Below are positions 45,954 to 53,870 of a DNA stretch of 64,000 nucleotides, one piece after another (position 1 is the stretch's first letter; the number at the start of each line of letters is the position of its first letter). The stretch is from Algoriphagus sp. PAP.12 (GTDB lineage Bacteria; Bacteroidota; Bacteroidia; Cytophagales; Cyclobacteriaceae), in assembly GCF_026652115.1 (NCBI RefSeq), contig NZ_JAPPSQ010000008.1:62001-126000 (forward strand), read 5' to 3'. A model generated the notes under the pieces. It had not been told where the DNA came from. It searched no databases and saw nothing but the letters and a program-made list of their open reading frames with translations. The position numbers and the translations under genes were made by a program.

Positions 45954-47123
45954 ATGAAACTATATCATTCCATTTTAGGAGTCGCCGCGTTTTCAGGTGC
46001 GATTTTTCTGAATTCATGCGAATCCAAAACCGAGACTGAAGTCGTTGTAGAAGAGCCAATTGACGATACATACGCAGTCTCTACCGAAAAAATGAAAATC
46101 AAGGTAGACACTTTATACACTGGGTTTGAGCACCCATGGGGTATGACTTGGCTTCCTGACGGAAAATTGTTGGTAACCGAAAAAGAAGGTGACATCCTTA
46201 TTTTCGAAAACGACAAATTTACAGGGACCAAAATCGCGGGACTTCCTGCTTTTTATAAGGAAGGGCAATCCGGACTTTTGGACATCGAAGCACATCCAGA
46301 CTATACCAACAATGGCTGGATTTACATTTCTTATGGAAAAGCCAAAGAAGATGAAAAATCAGCCACTACCATCGCTAGATTCAAATTGGATGGAAGCAAT
46401 GCTGTAGAATTGGAAGAGCTTTGGGAGGCCACTCCAGCTTGGAAAGGCGGCAATCACTTCGGTTCAAGAATTGTCTTCGACAAAGACAACTACATGTATT
46501 TCTCCAGTGGAGATCGTTTTGACACCAAGATGAATGCTCAGACTTTGGAAAATGCTCATGGTAAAATCCACAGATTGAAAGATGACGGAAGTATTCCAGA
46601 AGACAATCCATTTGTGAATGAGCCAAATGCAGTGAAATCTATCTGGGTTTTGGGTAATAGAAACCCTCAAGGCTTGGTATATGATGCAGCAAACGATAAA
46701 GTTTGGGAATCAGAGCATGGCCCGATGGGTGGTGATGAGCTAAACTTGATCGAAAAAGGCAAAAACTATGGTTGGCCAGTAATCACCTACGGAACCAATT
46801 ATGATGGATCTACCATCACAGAAATCACAGAGAAAGAAGGTATGGAGCAGCCAGTTTCCTACTATGTTCCATCTATTGCTACTGCTGGTATTGCGATCGT
46901 AACTTCTGACAAATACCCTGCTTGGAAAGGAGATATTCTAATCGGAGCTCTTGCAAAAATGCATATCAACCGTGTGGATATGGATGGAGACAAAGCACTT
47001 TCTCAGGAAATCATGCTTCAAGATATCGGAAGAGTAAGACAAATAAGCCAAAGCCCAGATGGTTATCTTTATGCTATCACGGAAGGAACTGGATTACTTG
47101 TCAAACTAATCCCAATCCCATAA
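45954..47123 (+). CDS. PQQ-dependent sugar dehydrogenase (Gdh/sorbosone-dehydrogenase-like) lipoprotein
   Basis: A 389-residue lipoprotein: signal peptide ending LNSC (Cys 22), an acidic linker (SKTETEVVVEEP), then a six-bladed soluble-GDH propeller. Family segments: GFEHPWGMTWLPDGKLLVTEKEG, GLLDIEAHPDYTNNGWIYISYG, GNRNPQGLVYDA and WESEHGPMGGDELNLI, the last holding the catalytic/PQQ-binding part. It oxidises aldose sugars or similar at the cell surface or in the periplasm if PQQ is available. The window contains no pqq biosynthesis genes. Terminated by a shared hairpin with the convergent gpsA. Confidence 0.88.
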   Translation: MKLYHSILGVAAFSGAIFLNSCESKTETEVVVEEPIDDTYAVSTEKMKIKVDTLYTGFEHPWGMTWLPDGKLLVTEKEGDILIFENDKFTGTKIAGLPAFYKEGQSGLLDIEAHPDYTNNGWIYISYGKAKEDEKSATTIARFKLDGSNAVELEELWEATPAWKGGNHFGSRIVFDKDNYMYFSSGDRFDTKMNAQTLENAHGKIHRLKDDGSIPEDNPFVNEPNAVKSIWVLGNRNPQGLVYDAANDKVWESEHGPMGGDELNLIEKGKNYGWPVITYGTNYDGSTITEITEKEGMEQPVSYYVPSIATAGIAIVTSDKYPAWKGDILIGALAKMHINRVDMDGDKALSQEIMLQDIGRVRQISQSPDGYLYAITEGTGLLVKLIPIP

Positions 47124-47130
47124 AAAATTA

Positions 47131-47153
47131 AAGCTCTCCAAAACGGAGAGCTT
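47131..47153. terminator. Bidirectional terminator between sugar dehydrogenase and gpsA
   Basis: Nine-bp stem AAGCTCTCC / GGAGAGCTT with a 5-base loop, T run on the plus side and A-rich (T on minus) on the other; it sits 4 bases from the gpsA stop. Confidence 0.88.
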
Positions 47154-47157
47154 TTTT

Positions 47158-48219
47158 TTAAACAAAGTCTACATCGACATTGAATGGATACTTCATCAAG
47201 AAATGAAGTGCATCTTCGATTTTTAAATCTTCGAATAGTACACGGTACAAGTTCTCGGTAATTGGAGCTCTTAGATCTGAGGTTTCCAAAAATGCCTTGA
47301 TAATTCTTACGGTATTAATCCCTTCCGCTACTTCCTCCATATCGGATTGTATTTCTTCCAGCGTTTCCCCCTTAGCCAATCTGAAACCGACAGTAAAATT
47401 CCGGGAATCCACCGAATTGCATGTGGCAACCAAATCTCCAATCCCCGCCAAACCAATTACGGAACGAACTCCCCCTCCCAAAGCATTGCTCAAATGCACC
47501 ATCTCCACCATCCCTCTGGAAATCAATAAACCTCTGGCATTTTCACCCAATCCCAAACCTGCCAAGGCACCTGAAGCAATTGCAATGATATTTTTCAATA
47601 CTCCACTTAGTTCAACTCCGATAATATCTGAATTTCCATAGACTTGGAACTTATCAGACCGAAGCAATCTCTGTCCTTCCAAAATCACTTCATTGAATTT
47701 GCTCGCCACAACAGTTGCTGCAGGTTGCCCCTTGCTGAGTTCTTTGGATAAATTTGGACCAGCAAGACAACCGACTCTTACAACGACGGTTTCTTTTTGA
47801 ATCACCTCACTCATGGTCAGCAGCTGGCTCCTTTTGATTTTTCTCAGTGAATTCAGGTCATGTTCTCCGGGAAGATTAAGGCATAGCCCTTTTGTCCCAT
47901 GAATAATCAAGTGATAGGGATGTAAAAAAGGAGCAAAATTCCTGACCACTTCTTGAAATCCACTGGAAGGCACCACAAAAAACAAAACCTCGCATTGTTC
48001 ACAAATCCACTCAGGATCAAAAGTAGCAATGATTGAATGGTTGAGTTTTCTGCCTTGGGTTTCGTGCTTTTCATTGATTTCCTCAACCACCTCAGGTTTT
48101 CGAGCGTAGACTATCACATTGCTTTTCTCTGCAAGCATATTTGCGATGGCCGCTCCAAAGCTTCCTACTCCTACGACTCCGACTTTCTTATTGGAAGAGT
48201 TTTTCGAGTCCATACCCAT
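47158..48219 (-). CDS. gpsA: NAD(P)-dependent glycerol-3-phosphate dehydrogenase
   Basis: Reduces dihydroxyacetone phosphate to sn-glycerol-3-phosphate for phospholipid synthesis. 353 residues. Rossmann loop VGVGSFGAAIANML (about 15-28), HGTKGL, the catalytic Lys in GVLKNIIAIASG, and NARGLLISRG. A second ATG two codons in (48213) is equally possible. The 5' end overlaps the acyltransferase gene by about 30 bases, so the enzyme that makes G3P and a probable G3P acyltransferase are coupled. Confidence 0.95.
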   Translation of the reverse strand: MGMDSKNSSNKKVGVVGVGSFGAAIANMLAEKSNVIVYARKPEVVEEINEKHETQGRKLNHSIIATFDPEWICEQCEVLFFVVPSSGFQEVVRNFAPFLHPYHLIIHGTKGLCLNLPGEHDLNSLRKIKRSQLLTMSEVIQKETVVVRVGCLAGPNLSKELSKGQPAATVVASKFNEVILEGQRLLRSDKFQVYGNSDIIGVELSGVLKNIIAIASGALAGLGLGENARGLLISRGMVEMVHLSNALGGGVRSVIGLAGIGDLVATCNSVDSRNFTVGFRLAKGETLEEIQSDMEEVAEGINTVRIIKAFLETSDLRAPITENLYRVLFEDLKIEDALHFLMKYPFNVDVDFV

Positions 48220-49888
48220 CTAATCTGTTATGATAAAAATATAATAAACTCATATCCTCTGTAACGATGAATCCGTCCTTATTGCGGATCAAAGGCCTTT
48301 TGGCATGATACATCCCCACATTACTTAATCCATGAGCGATGATTTCATCCATGCCACGCTTCATATGTGGAGCAATATTGATCAGTCCCTCTTTTTTTAG
48401 TTCCAAAATCCGATCATAGACCATTTGACAAGCAGCTTTGAATTCATCATATGGCAAGAAGATATCTTCTTCAGGCAAACGAATCAGATCAAACAAATCC
48501 AGTTTTTGATTCATGGATTTGATCATCTCAAAAGCTGTAAAAGCTACCAAATGTGATGAGAATACTCGATTGATTTTATGAAACTCCTCCACGATTCTCT
48601 TTCCCAAAAGATTGGAATACTCTTCTTCACGTTGGGAATCCACACTCACCGCCCCATTGGAAATAAAATAATCCTGGGTTTCAATAGTTCTCCCTTGCTT
48701 ATCCAGGCTATTTCCATTTTCATCCACATAATTTCCGAGGACATCCATTGCTTTCCCAACAGAAACAGAAATATCAGATCCTTTGGTAAAGAACTTCACC
48801 AAGAATTTGGAGATTTTATAAGAAGTAGAGAACTCATCATTCTCTTTGTAATATCTCTCCTGACCAGTGATGCTCAAATAATCCTGAATCAGACTAGGTG
48901 CTTCCAGCACAAAATGATAATTGATAGTAACAGGAACGATAAAGACTTTTCCTGAGACATCTTTTATTCCTTTTTGGTAATTCGCTCTTTGCGCTTCTAT
49001 TGCAGTGCTCAGCAGTCCCAACTTCAATTTGGATTCGATCATCCCACTTCTACTTCTGGTTCCTCCAGGGAAAAACAAGGAATGACAACCAAACTGTATA
49101 GCTTCTTTGGAATAGGTTTTCAGGGTCTCCAGGTACATCAAATTCTTCTTTCTCCTATCTACTTTGTAAGCACCAAGTGCATCCATGAAATAGGCGAAAA
49201 TGGAGATATTGAAAAGATTCAATCCTGCTCCATAGATAAAAGGAGGCAAACCCAAAACAGAAATCGTCCAGCCAATCAGGATACTATCCAAATTGGAAAA
49301 ATGCGTAGGAACCATCACCACAGTTCCTTTGGTAGCCAAATCACGCAACTGGTCTGTCTCTCCGGTAATCTGGATTTTATCTTGCAGAGAATATTGATTA
49401 CTGAAAATGGAACGAAAACCTTTTACCCTAGCCGCATTCAAAAGTCTCGAAAAGCCGAATGCTACGACACTACGGGTAAACTTATAGTGGTGGTGTTTGA
49501 AATTACTGGCGATTTCTTCAGAATATCTGGAAGTGATTCTTTGCAACACTTCCTGGTATTCTTTCAACCTATCAGCTTTGGACAGCTTTGACTCAGAATT
49601 CACTTGGAGCAAAGACTCCTTAACTTTATTCCAAAAACTGGATTCATCATCCGGATCAACCACCCAAGGATTTTGCTTGACCCTTAGCTTTTCACGATAG
49701 AGGGTTGTCTCCAACTCCTCCTTCAAAATATCAGGATTGTGATTGGTCAAGTTCAGGATCCTCTCCTGAGACTTATCCGAAACTTTCTTGATGAATTCTT
49801 TTCGTTCCCTTGCCAGTTTTACCACAGGCCATTCATCCTTGCTGGGCAGAATGGGGTCGTACCTATGTTTGATATATTTCTCCTCCAA
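48188..49888 (-). CDS. Glycerol-phosphate acyltransferase, PlsB/GPAT-like
   Basis: A 566-residue acyltransferase with the HX4D motif H196-D201 (PTHFSNLDS) and FFPGGTRSRSG, close to the GPAT/PlsB block II. A long N-terminal region and a C-terminal helical region flank the roughly 250-residue core, as in PlsB-type enzymes. It probably makes lysophosphatidic acid from the G3P supplied by the overlapping gpsA. The start is unusual: no ATG exists in the frame between the upstream in-frame stop and the conserved core, so TTG at 49888 is the most likely start. Whether it is a G3P or an acyl-G3P acyltransferase is not certain. Confidence 0.85.
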   Translation of the reverse strand: MEEKYIKHRYDPILPSKDEWPVVKLARERKEFIKKVSDKSQERILNLTNHNPDILKEELETTLYREKLRVKQNPWVVDPDDESSFWNKVKESLLQVNSESKLSKADRLKEYQEVLQRITSRYSEEIASNFKHHHYKFTRSVVAFGFSRLLNAARVKGFRSIFSNQYSLQDKIQITGETDQLRDLATKGTVVMVPTHFSNLDSILIGWTISVLGLPPFIYGAGLNLFNISIFAYFMDALGAYKVDRRKKNLMYLETLKTYSKEAIQFGCHSLFFPGGTRSRSGMIESKLKLGLLSTAIEAQRANYQKGIKDVSGKVFIVPVTINYHFVLEAPSLIQDYLSITGQERYYKENDEFSTSYKISKFLVKFFTKGSDISVSVGKAMDVLGNYVDENGNSLDKQGRTIETQDYFISNGAVSVDSQREEEYSNLLGKRIVEEFHKINRVFSSHLVAFTAFEMIKSMNQKLDLFDLIRLPEEDIFLPYDEFKAACQMVYDRILELKKEGLINIAPHMKRGMDEIIAHGLSNVGMYHAKRPLIRNKDGFIVTEDMSLLYFYHNRLDGYGLEKLFQ

Positions 49889-49972
49889 GTGGATTGCTGG
49901 TTTGATCGAATAAAGATCAAAGATAAGGAATTAGTATTTCCTGAATAAGAATTTTACATACAGGGTGGGTGG

Positions 49973-50455
49973 CTATTTTGATTTGGACTTTACAAAAATC
50001 GCAACGATCAATGATGTCACTAATCCCATTACCAAAGCTCCGATTACTGATTGAATCATATAGCTATTGATATTAAAATAGGCTTCAGCATCAGCTTGAG
50101 TCATTTTTCCAGATGATACTGCATATTCAATTACATTCGGGAAATAATCAGGAGTAATAACGGTTGAAGTAATATATTGAGCCAATGGACTTAAAACGGT
50201 TACAAACGCCGTAATGATCAAGCCTGAAATCACCCCTTGTTTGTATGACATGACTCCAGAATAAAAATTCTTCTTCTTGTCCAAAAGGGCAAACACATAA
50301 ATCAAGATGGCGGGGATTGCAAAAAAGTTGGTGTAGGTAGCATGATCAGCGATTTTCTCATCATGCCATCCCATAGTTTTTTCAAAAAACATCCAACCCA
50401 ACATACTAAGAGTAAAGATAATTGCCCATTTAATTTCAATTCTTAAATTTTTCAT
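49973..50455 (-). CDS. DUF4199 family membrane protein
   Basis: A 160-residue integral membrane protein with four predicted transmembrane helices (about 10-24, 42-58, 73-95, 131-153). The start RIEIKWAIIFTLSMLGWM and YKQGVISGLIITAF fit the DUF4199 family, which is widespread in Bacteroidota and uncharacterised. It is transcribed away from the adjacent prenyl synthase gene (145 bases between starts) and ends 85 bases before the acyltransferase start. No function can be inferred. Confidence 0.82.
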   Translation of the reverse strand: MKNLRIEIKWAIIFTLSMLGWMFFEKTMGWHDEKIADHATYTNFFAIPAILIYVFALLDKKKNFYSGVMSYKQGVISGLIITAFVTVLSPLAQYITSTVITPDYFPNVIEYAVSSGKMTQADAEAYFNINSYMIQSVIGALVMGLVTSLIVAIFVKSKSK

Positions 50456-50599
50456 ATTTCGGTTTTGGGGGGATAAGTTGAATCACTAATTCAAAATACA
50501 AAAAATCCTCCTCGAATTAAATTTGGATTTTCTGATGTATCCTGATGGAAAACCTTGTCCATCAACTAAAGGGTATTATTTTTACGCCTTCAAAGCCTG

Positions 50600-51574
50600 A
50601 TGAAACCAGACCTCAAAAAAATACAAGTCCCGATTGAGTCCGAAATGCATGTTTTCGAACAGAAATTTCGGGATTTCATGAAAAGCAAGGTCAAGCTTCT
50701 TGACCATGTCACTAACTACATTGTAAAACGCAAAGGGAAGCAAATGCGCCCTATGTTCGTTTTCTTGAGTGCTGGGATTTTTGGGCCTATCAATGATTCT
50801 ACCCATCGAGGTGCAGCTTTAATTGAACTATTGCACACCGCAAGTTTGGTTCATGATGATGTAGTGGATGATGCCAATTACAGACGTGGATTTTTCTCAG
50901 TCAATGCCCTTTGGAAAAACAAAATTGCAGTTTTAGTTGGTGATTATTTGTTAGCGAGAGGCTTATTGTTGAGTGTGGATCACGGAGATTTCCATTTATT
51001 GAGGATCGTATCCAATGCAGTGAAGGAAATGTCTGAGGGTGAATTGCTGCAAAGCTACAAAGCCAGAAAACTGGATGTAGATGAGGAGATTTATTATGAT
51101 ATCATCCGCCAAAAGACAGCTAGCCTGATCGCTTCCTGCTGTGCTGTAGGCGCAGCGAGTGTACAAACTGACGAGGGCATTGTGGAAAGAATGAGAACCT
51201 TTGGAGAAAAAGTAGGTATGGCTTTCCAAATCAAAGATGACTTGTTTGACTATGGTGATGAAGAAATCGGAAAACCGGTAGGTATTGATATCAAAGAAAA
51301 GAAAATGACTTTGCCATTGATCTATGCCCTTCGAAATGCCGATTGGATGGAAAAGAAGCAAATCATTCACCTGATCAGAAACAAATCCAACAACAAAAAG
51401 GCTGTCAATCAAGTCATTGACTTTGTGAAGAAAAGCGGCGGATTGGAATATGCAAAAGAGAAAATGAATGAATTCTACCAGGAATCCTTGGCTATTTTGA
51501 AGGAGTTCCCAGAATCGGAATTCAGAACCTCATTGGCTGCTTTGGTCAGCTATTCTATTGAGAGGAAGAAATAA
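50600..51574 (+). CDS. Polyprenyl diphosphate synthase, probably long-chain (quinone side chain)
   Basis: A 324-residue trans-prenyl diphosphate synthase. First Asp motif D86-D87-x-x-D90 (LVHDDVVDDANYRRG), second QIKDDLFDYGDEEIG followed by GIDIKEKKMTLPLIYAL. The residue five before the first motif is Ala (A81), the small residue expected in synthases making C30-C40 chains. A heptaprenyl or octaprenyl product for menaquinone is therefore likely; this is inference from chain-length rules. Contrast with F77 in the other synthase (11944-12930). It converges with thrC across a 61-base gap holding a palindrome. Confidence 0.9.
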   Translation: MKPDLKKIQVPIESEMHVFEQKFRDFMKSKVKLLDHVTNYIVKRKGKQMRPMFVFLSAGIFGPINDSTHRGAALIELLHTASLVHDDVVDDANYRRGFFSVNALWKNKIAVLVGDYLLARGLLLSVDHGDFHLLRIVSNAVKEMSEGELLQSYKARKLDVDEEIYYDIIRQKTASLIASCCAVGAASVQTDEGIVERMRTFGEKVGMAFQIKDDLFDYGDEEIGKPVGIDIKEKKMTLPLIYALRNADWMEKKQIIHLIRNKSNNKKAVNQVIDFVKKSGGLEYAKEKMNEFYQESLAILKEFPESEFRTSLAALVSYSIERKK

Positions 51575-51615
51575 GTCTTTCATTTTCATTTCATTTTTAA
51601 AAAGAACCTACATTA

Positions 51616-51637
51616 GATAGTATCAAATGATACTATC
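51616..51637. repeat. Perfect 10-bp palindrome between prenyl synthase and thrC
   Basis: Arms GATAGTATCA / TGATACTATC separated by 2 bases, overlapping the thrC stop codon by 2 bases. It has no T run, so it is not a standard terminator; it could be an operator or a stem that stabilises both 3' ends. Confidence 0.55.
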
Positions 51638-52934
51638 ATGCAATCCCCTCCAAAAACCCCTTAAACTCCTCAAATCCTTTTCCCATTGGGATCACATCTT
51701 TCTTTCCTTCCAGAAAAGCAGCCAATCTTTCAGGAAGCACCAACTCTTCTTCCAAAGCTTCTTCCACCACATCTCTGAATTTCCCTGGATGAGCGGTCTC
51801 TAAAAAGACTCCTACATAGCCTGGGTTTTCATCCATAAAGGCTTTCAATCCCAGGTAACCAACAGCCCCATGTGGGTCTAAAGTATAGCCATTTGGCTTT
51901 ACAGCCTGAATCGCCTTCACTGTTTCCTGATCGTCATAAAAATAGCCTTTGACTTTGTCTCTGAATAATTCCTCATCATTTCCATACAAAGCCTGAAGTC
52001 TTGGGAAATTACTCGGATTTCCTACATCCATAGAGTTGGAAACCGTCTGGATTGAAGGCTTGGCCAAAAACTCCTTGCCTCTCAAATAATCAGGAACAAC
52101 CTTATTCACGTTGGTTGCTGCTACAAATTGATCGATTGGCAAGCCCATTTTTTGTGCCAAAATTCCAGCTCCAATATTTCCGAAATTCCCACTTGGTACG
52201 GAGAATACAATCTTTTTGCTGCTTTTAGGCAATCTAGAATAGGCATAGAAATAGTACAGGCATTGAGGAATCCATCTGGCAATATTGATGGAATTGGCTG
52301 ATGTCAATAGCAATTTTTCGTTCAACTCAGGATCCAAAAAGGCCTTTTTCACCAAAGTTTGGCAATCGTCAAAAACACCATCAACTTCTAAGGCAGTGAT
52401 ATTTTGACCTAGGGTGGTGAATTGCTTTTCCTGGAGTAAGCTTACTTTCCCTTTTGGAAAAAGTATAATCACCTCCACACCTTCAACTCCCAAAAAGCCA
52501 TTCGCTACAGCGCTCCCGGTATCACCAGAAGTGGCCACCAAAACCCTTACTTTTTGATCAGAATCTGTCAGAAGCAAACTCATCAATTTGGAGCAAAACC
52601 GTGCCCCAAAATCTTTGAATGCCAGGGTAGGACCATGAAACAGTTCCAAACTGTAAACATCATCCTCCACCTGAACCAATGGCGCATCAAAAGTCAAAGT
52701 ATGATCCACCAACTCTTTGATTTGCACATCAGTCAAATCCTCAGTGAACAAACTTCCAATCACCAAATAGCCAATCTCCTGAAAACTCATGTTAGAGAGG
52801 CTTTCAATTTGATCTTGGGACAGAGTTGGAATTCTTTCCGGCATATACAAACCATTATCAGGAGCAAGCCCTTTGATAACCGCTTCTGACAATGAAACCT
52901 TGTGATTCGGATTTTGGGTACTGTAATACTTCAT
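51636..52934 (-). CDS. thrC: Threonine synthase
   Basis: PLP enzyme converting O-phosphohomoserine to threonine. 432 residues: MKYYSTQNPNHKVSL N-terminus, the PLP lysine in TLAFKDFGARF, ATSGDTGSAVANGF and the FSVPSGNFGNIGAG phosphate-binding loop. Last gene of thrABC; its ATG is 6 bases after the thrB stop. The palindrome at 51616-51637 overlaps its stop codon. Confidence 0.97.
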   Translation of the reverse strand: MKYYSTQNPNHKVSLSEAVIKGLAPDNGLYMPERIPTLSQDQIESLSNMSFQEIGYLVIGSLFTEDLTDVQIKELVDHTLTFDAPLVQVEDDVYSLELFHGPTLAFKDFGARFCSKLMSLLLTDSDQKVRVLVATSGDTGSAVANGFLGVEGVEVIILFPKGKVSLLQEKQFTTLGQNITALEVDGVFDDCQTLVKKAFLDPELNEKLLLTSANSINIARWIPQCLYYFYAYSRLPKSSKKIVFSVPSGNFGNIGAGILAQKMGLPIDQFVAATNVNKVVPDYLRGKEFLAKPSIQTVSNSMDVGNPSNFPRLQALYGNDEELFRDKVKGYFYDDQETVKAIQAVKPNGYTLDPHGAVGYLGLKAFMDENPGYVGVFLETAHPGKFRDVVEEALEEELVLPERLAAFLEGKKDVIPMGKGFEEFKGFLEGIA

Positions 52935-52940
52935 GGCTTT

Positions 52941-53870
52941 TTATTCTACGATATAACCACCTCTGGTATTGATGGCAGAAAAGAACACATCAACACCTAA
53001 ACCTATACTTTCATAAACTTCCTTTGCGGCATCGGCTATTTCCTGAGCTTTCTCTTCGCCTTTGGAAAGGCAGAAAAGAGTTGGCCCACTACCAGAAATC
53101 CCCATACCTAAAGCTCCTTTTGCTTTTACAGCTTCTCTGACCTCATTGAATCCTGGGATCAGGATCGAACGATAAGGCTCGGCAATTACATCTCTCAGGG
53201 ATCTGGAAATCAAATCAAAATCCTCCTCGTAAAGTCCTGCCACCAACCCTGCAACATTCCCCGATTGAATTGTGGAATGTTTCAATGGAATTGAATCTCT
53301 TAAAACCGATCTGGAATCTGCGGTTTTCAGCTCAAAATGCGGGTGCAACAGGGTACAATGCAAGCCTTTTGGCACATGCAATTTGATCACGTCCAAAGGA
53401 TGGTAATCTCTGATCAGAACGAAGCCTCCCAATAAACTTGGAGCAACATTATCTGCATGACCTGCTCCACAAGCAGCTTTTTCAGCAGCAATTGCAAAAG
53501 GGAGCAAATCTTTCTTTTCAAGTGGATTCCCCAGAAACTCATTAGCAGCAACCAAAGCAGCAGCTGCACTTGCGGCACTGGACCCCATACCAGAACCTAA
53601 AGGGAGTCCTTTTTCCAAATGGATAGCCATGCCTATTTCAATATTCAAGGAATGAAGCATGGCCTGAATAGCTACTGAACAGGTGTTTTTCTCCACATCC
53701 AAAGGAAGCTTCCCTTCATCTCCAGTAATAGAGACAACCTCTAAACCCGGGCTACCTTTTTCCTCCAAGCGTACCCAATCACCCATGCCTTCGATGGCAA
53801 ATCCCAGGATATCAAATCCACAGGAAACATTGGCGACCGTTGCCGGAGCAAAAGCTTTAACAGACTTCAT
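52941..53870 (-). CDS. thrB: Homoserine kinase
   Basis: GHMP-family kinase that phosphorylates homoserine. 309 residues: AFAPATVANVSCGFDILGFAI start, the ATP loop GLPLGSGMGSSAASAAAA (about 89-106) and a C-terminal GMGISGSGPTLFCL. Its ATG shares a base with the thrA stop (TAATG), which implies translational coupling within thrABC. Confidence 0.97.
   Translation of the reverse strand: MKSVKAFAPATVANVSCGFDILGFAIEGMGDWVRLEEKGSPGLEVVSITGDEGKLPLDVEKNTCSVAIQAMLHSLNIEIGMAIHLEKGLPLGSGMGSSAASAAAALVAANEFLGNPLEKKDLLPFAIAAEKAACGAGHADNVAPSLLGGFVLIRDYHPLDVIKLHVPKGLHCTLLHPHFELKTADSRSVLRDSIPLKHSTIQSGNVAGLVAGLYEEDFDLISRSLRDVIAEPYRSILIPGFNEVREAVKAKGALGMGISGSGPTLFCLSKGEEKAQEIADAAKEVYESIGLGVDVFFSAINTRGGYIVE

Noticed and set aside
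48974..49591. Plus-strand open frame of 205 codons inside the acyltransferase gene
   Set aside because: Antisense shadow of a complete acyltransferase with intact HX4D motif.
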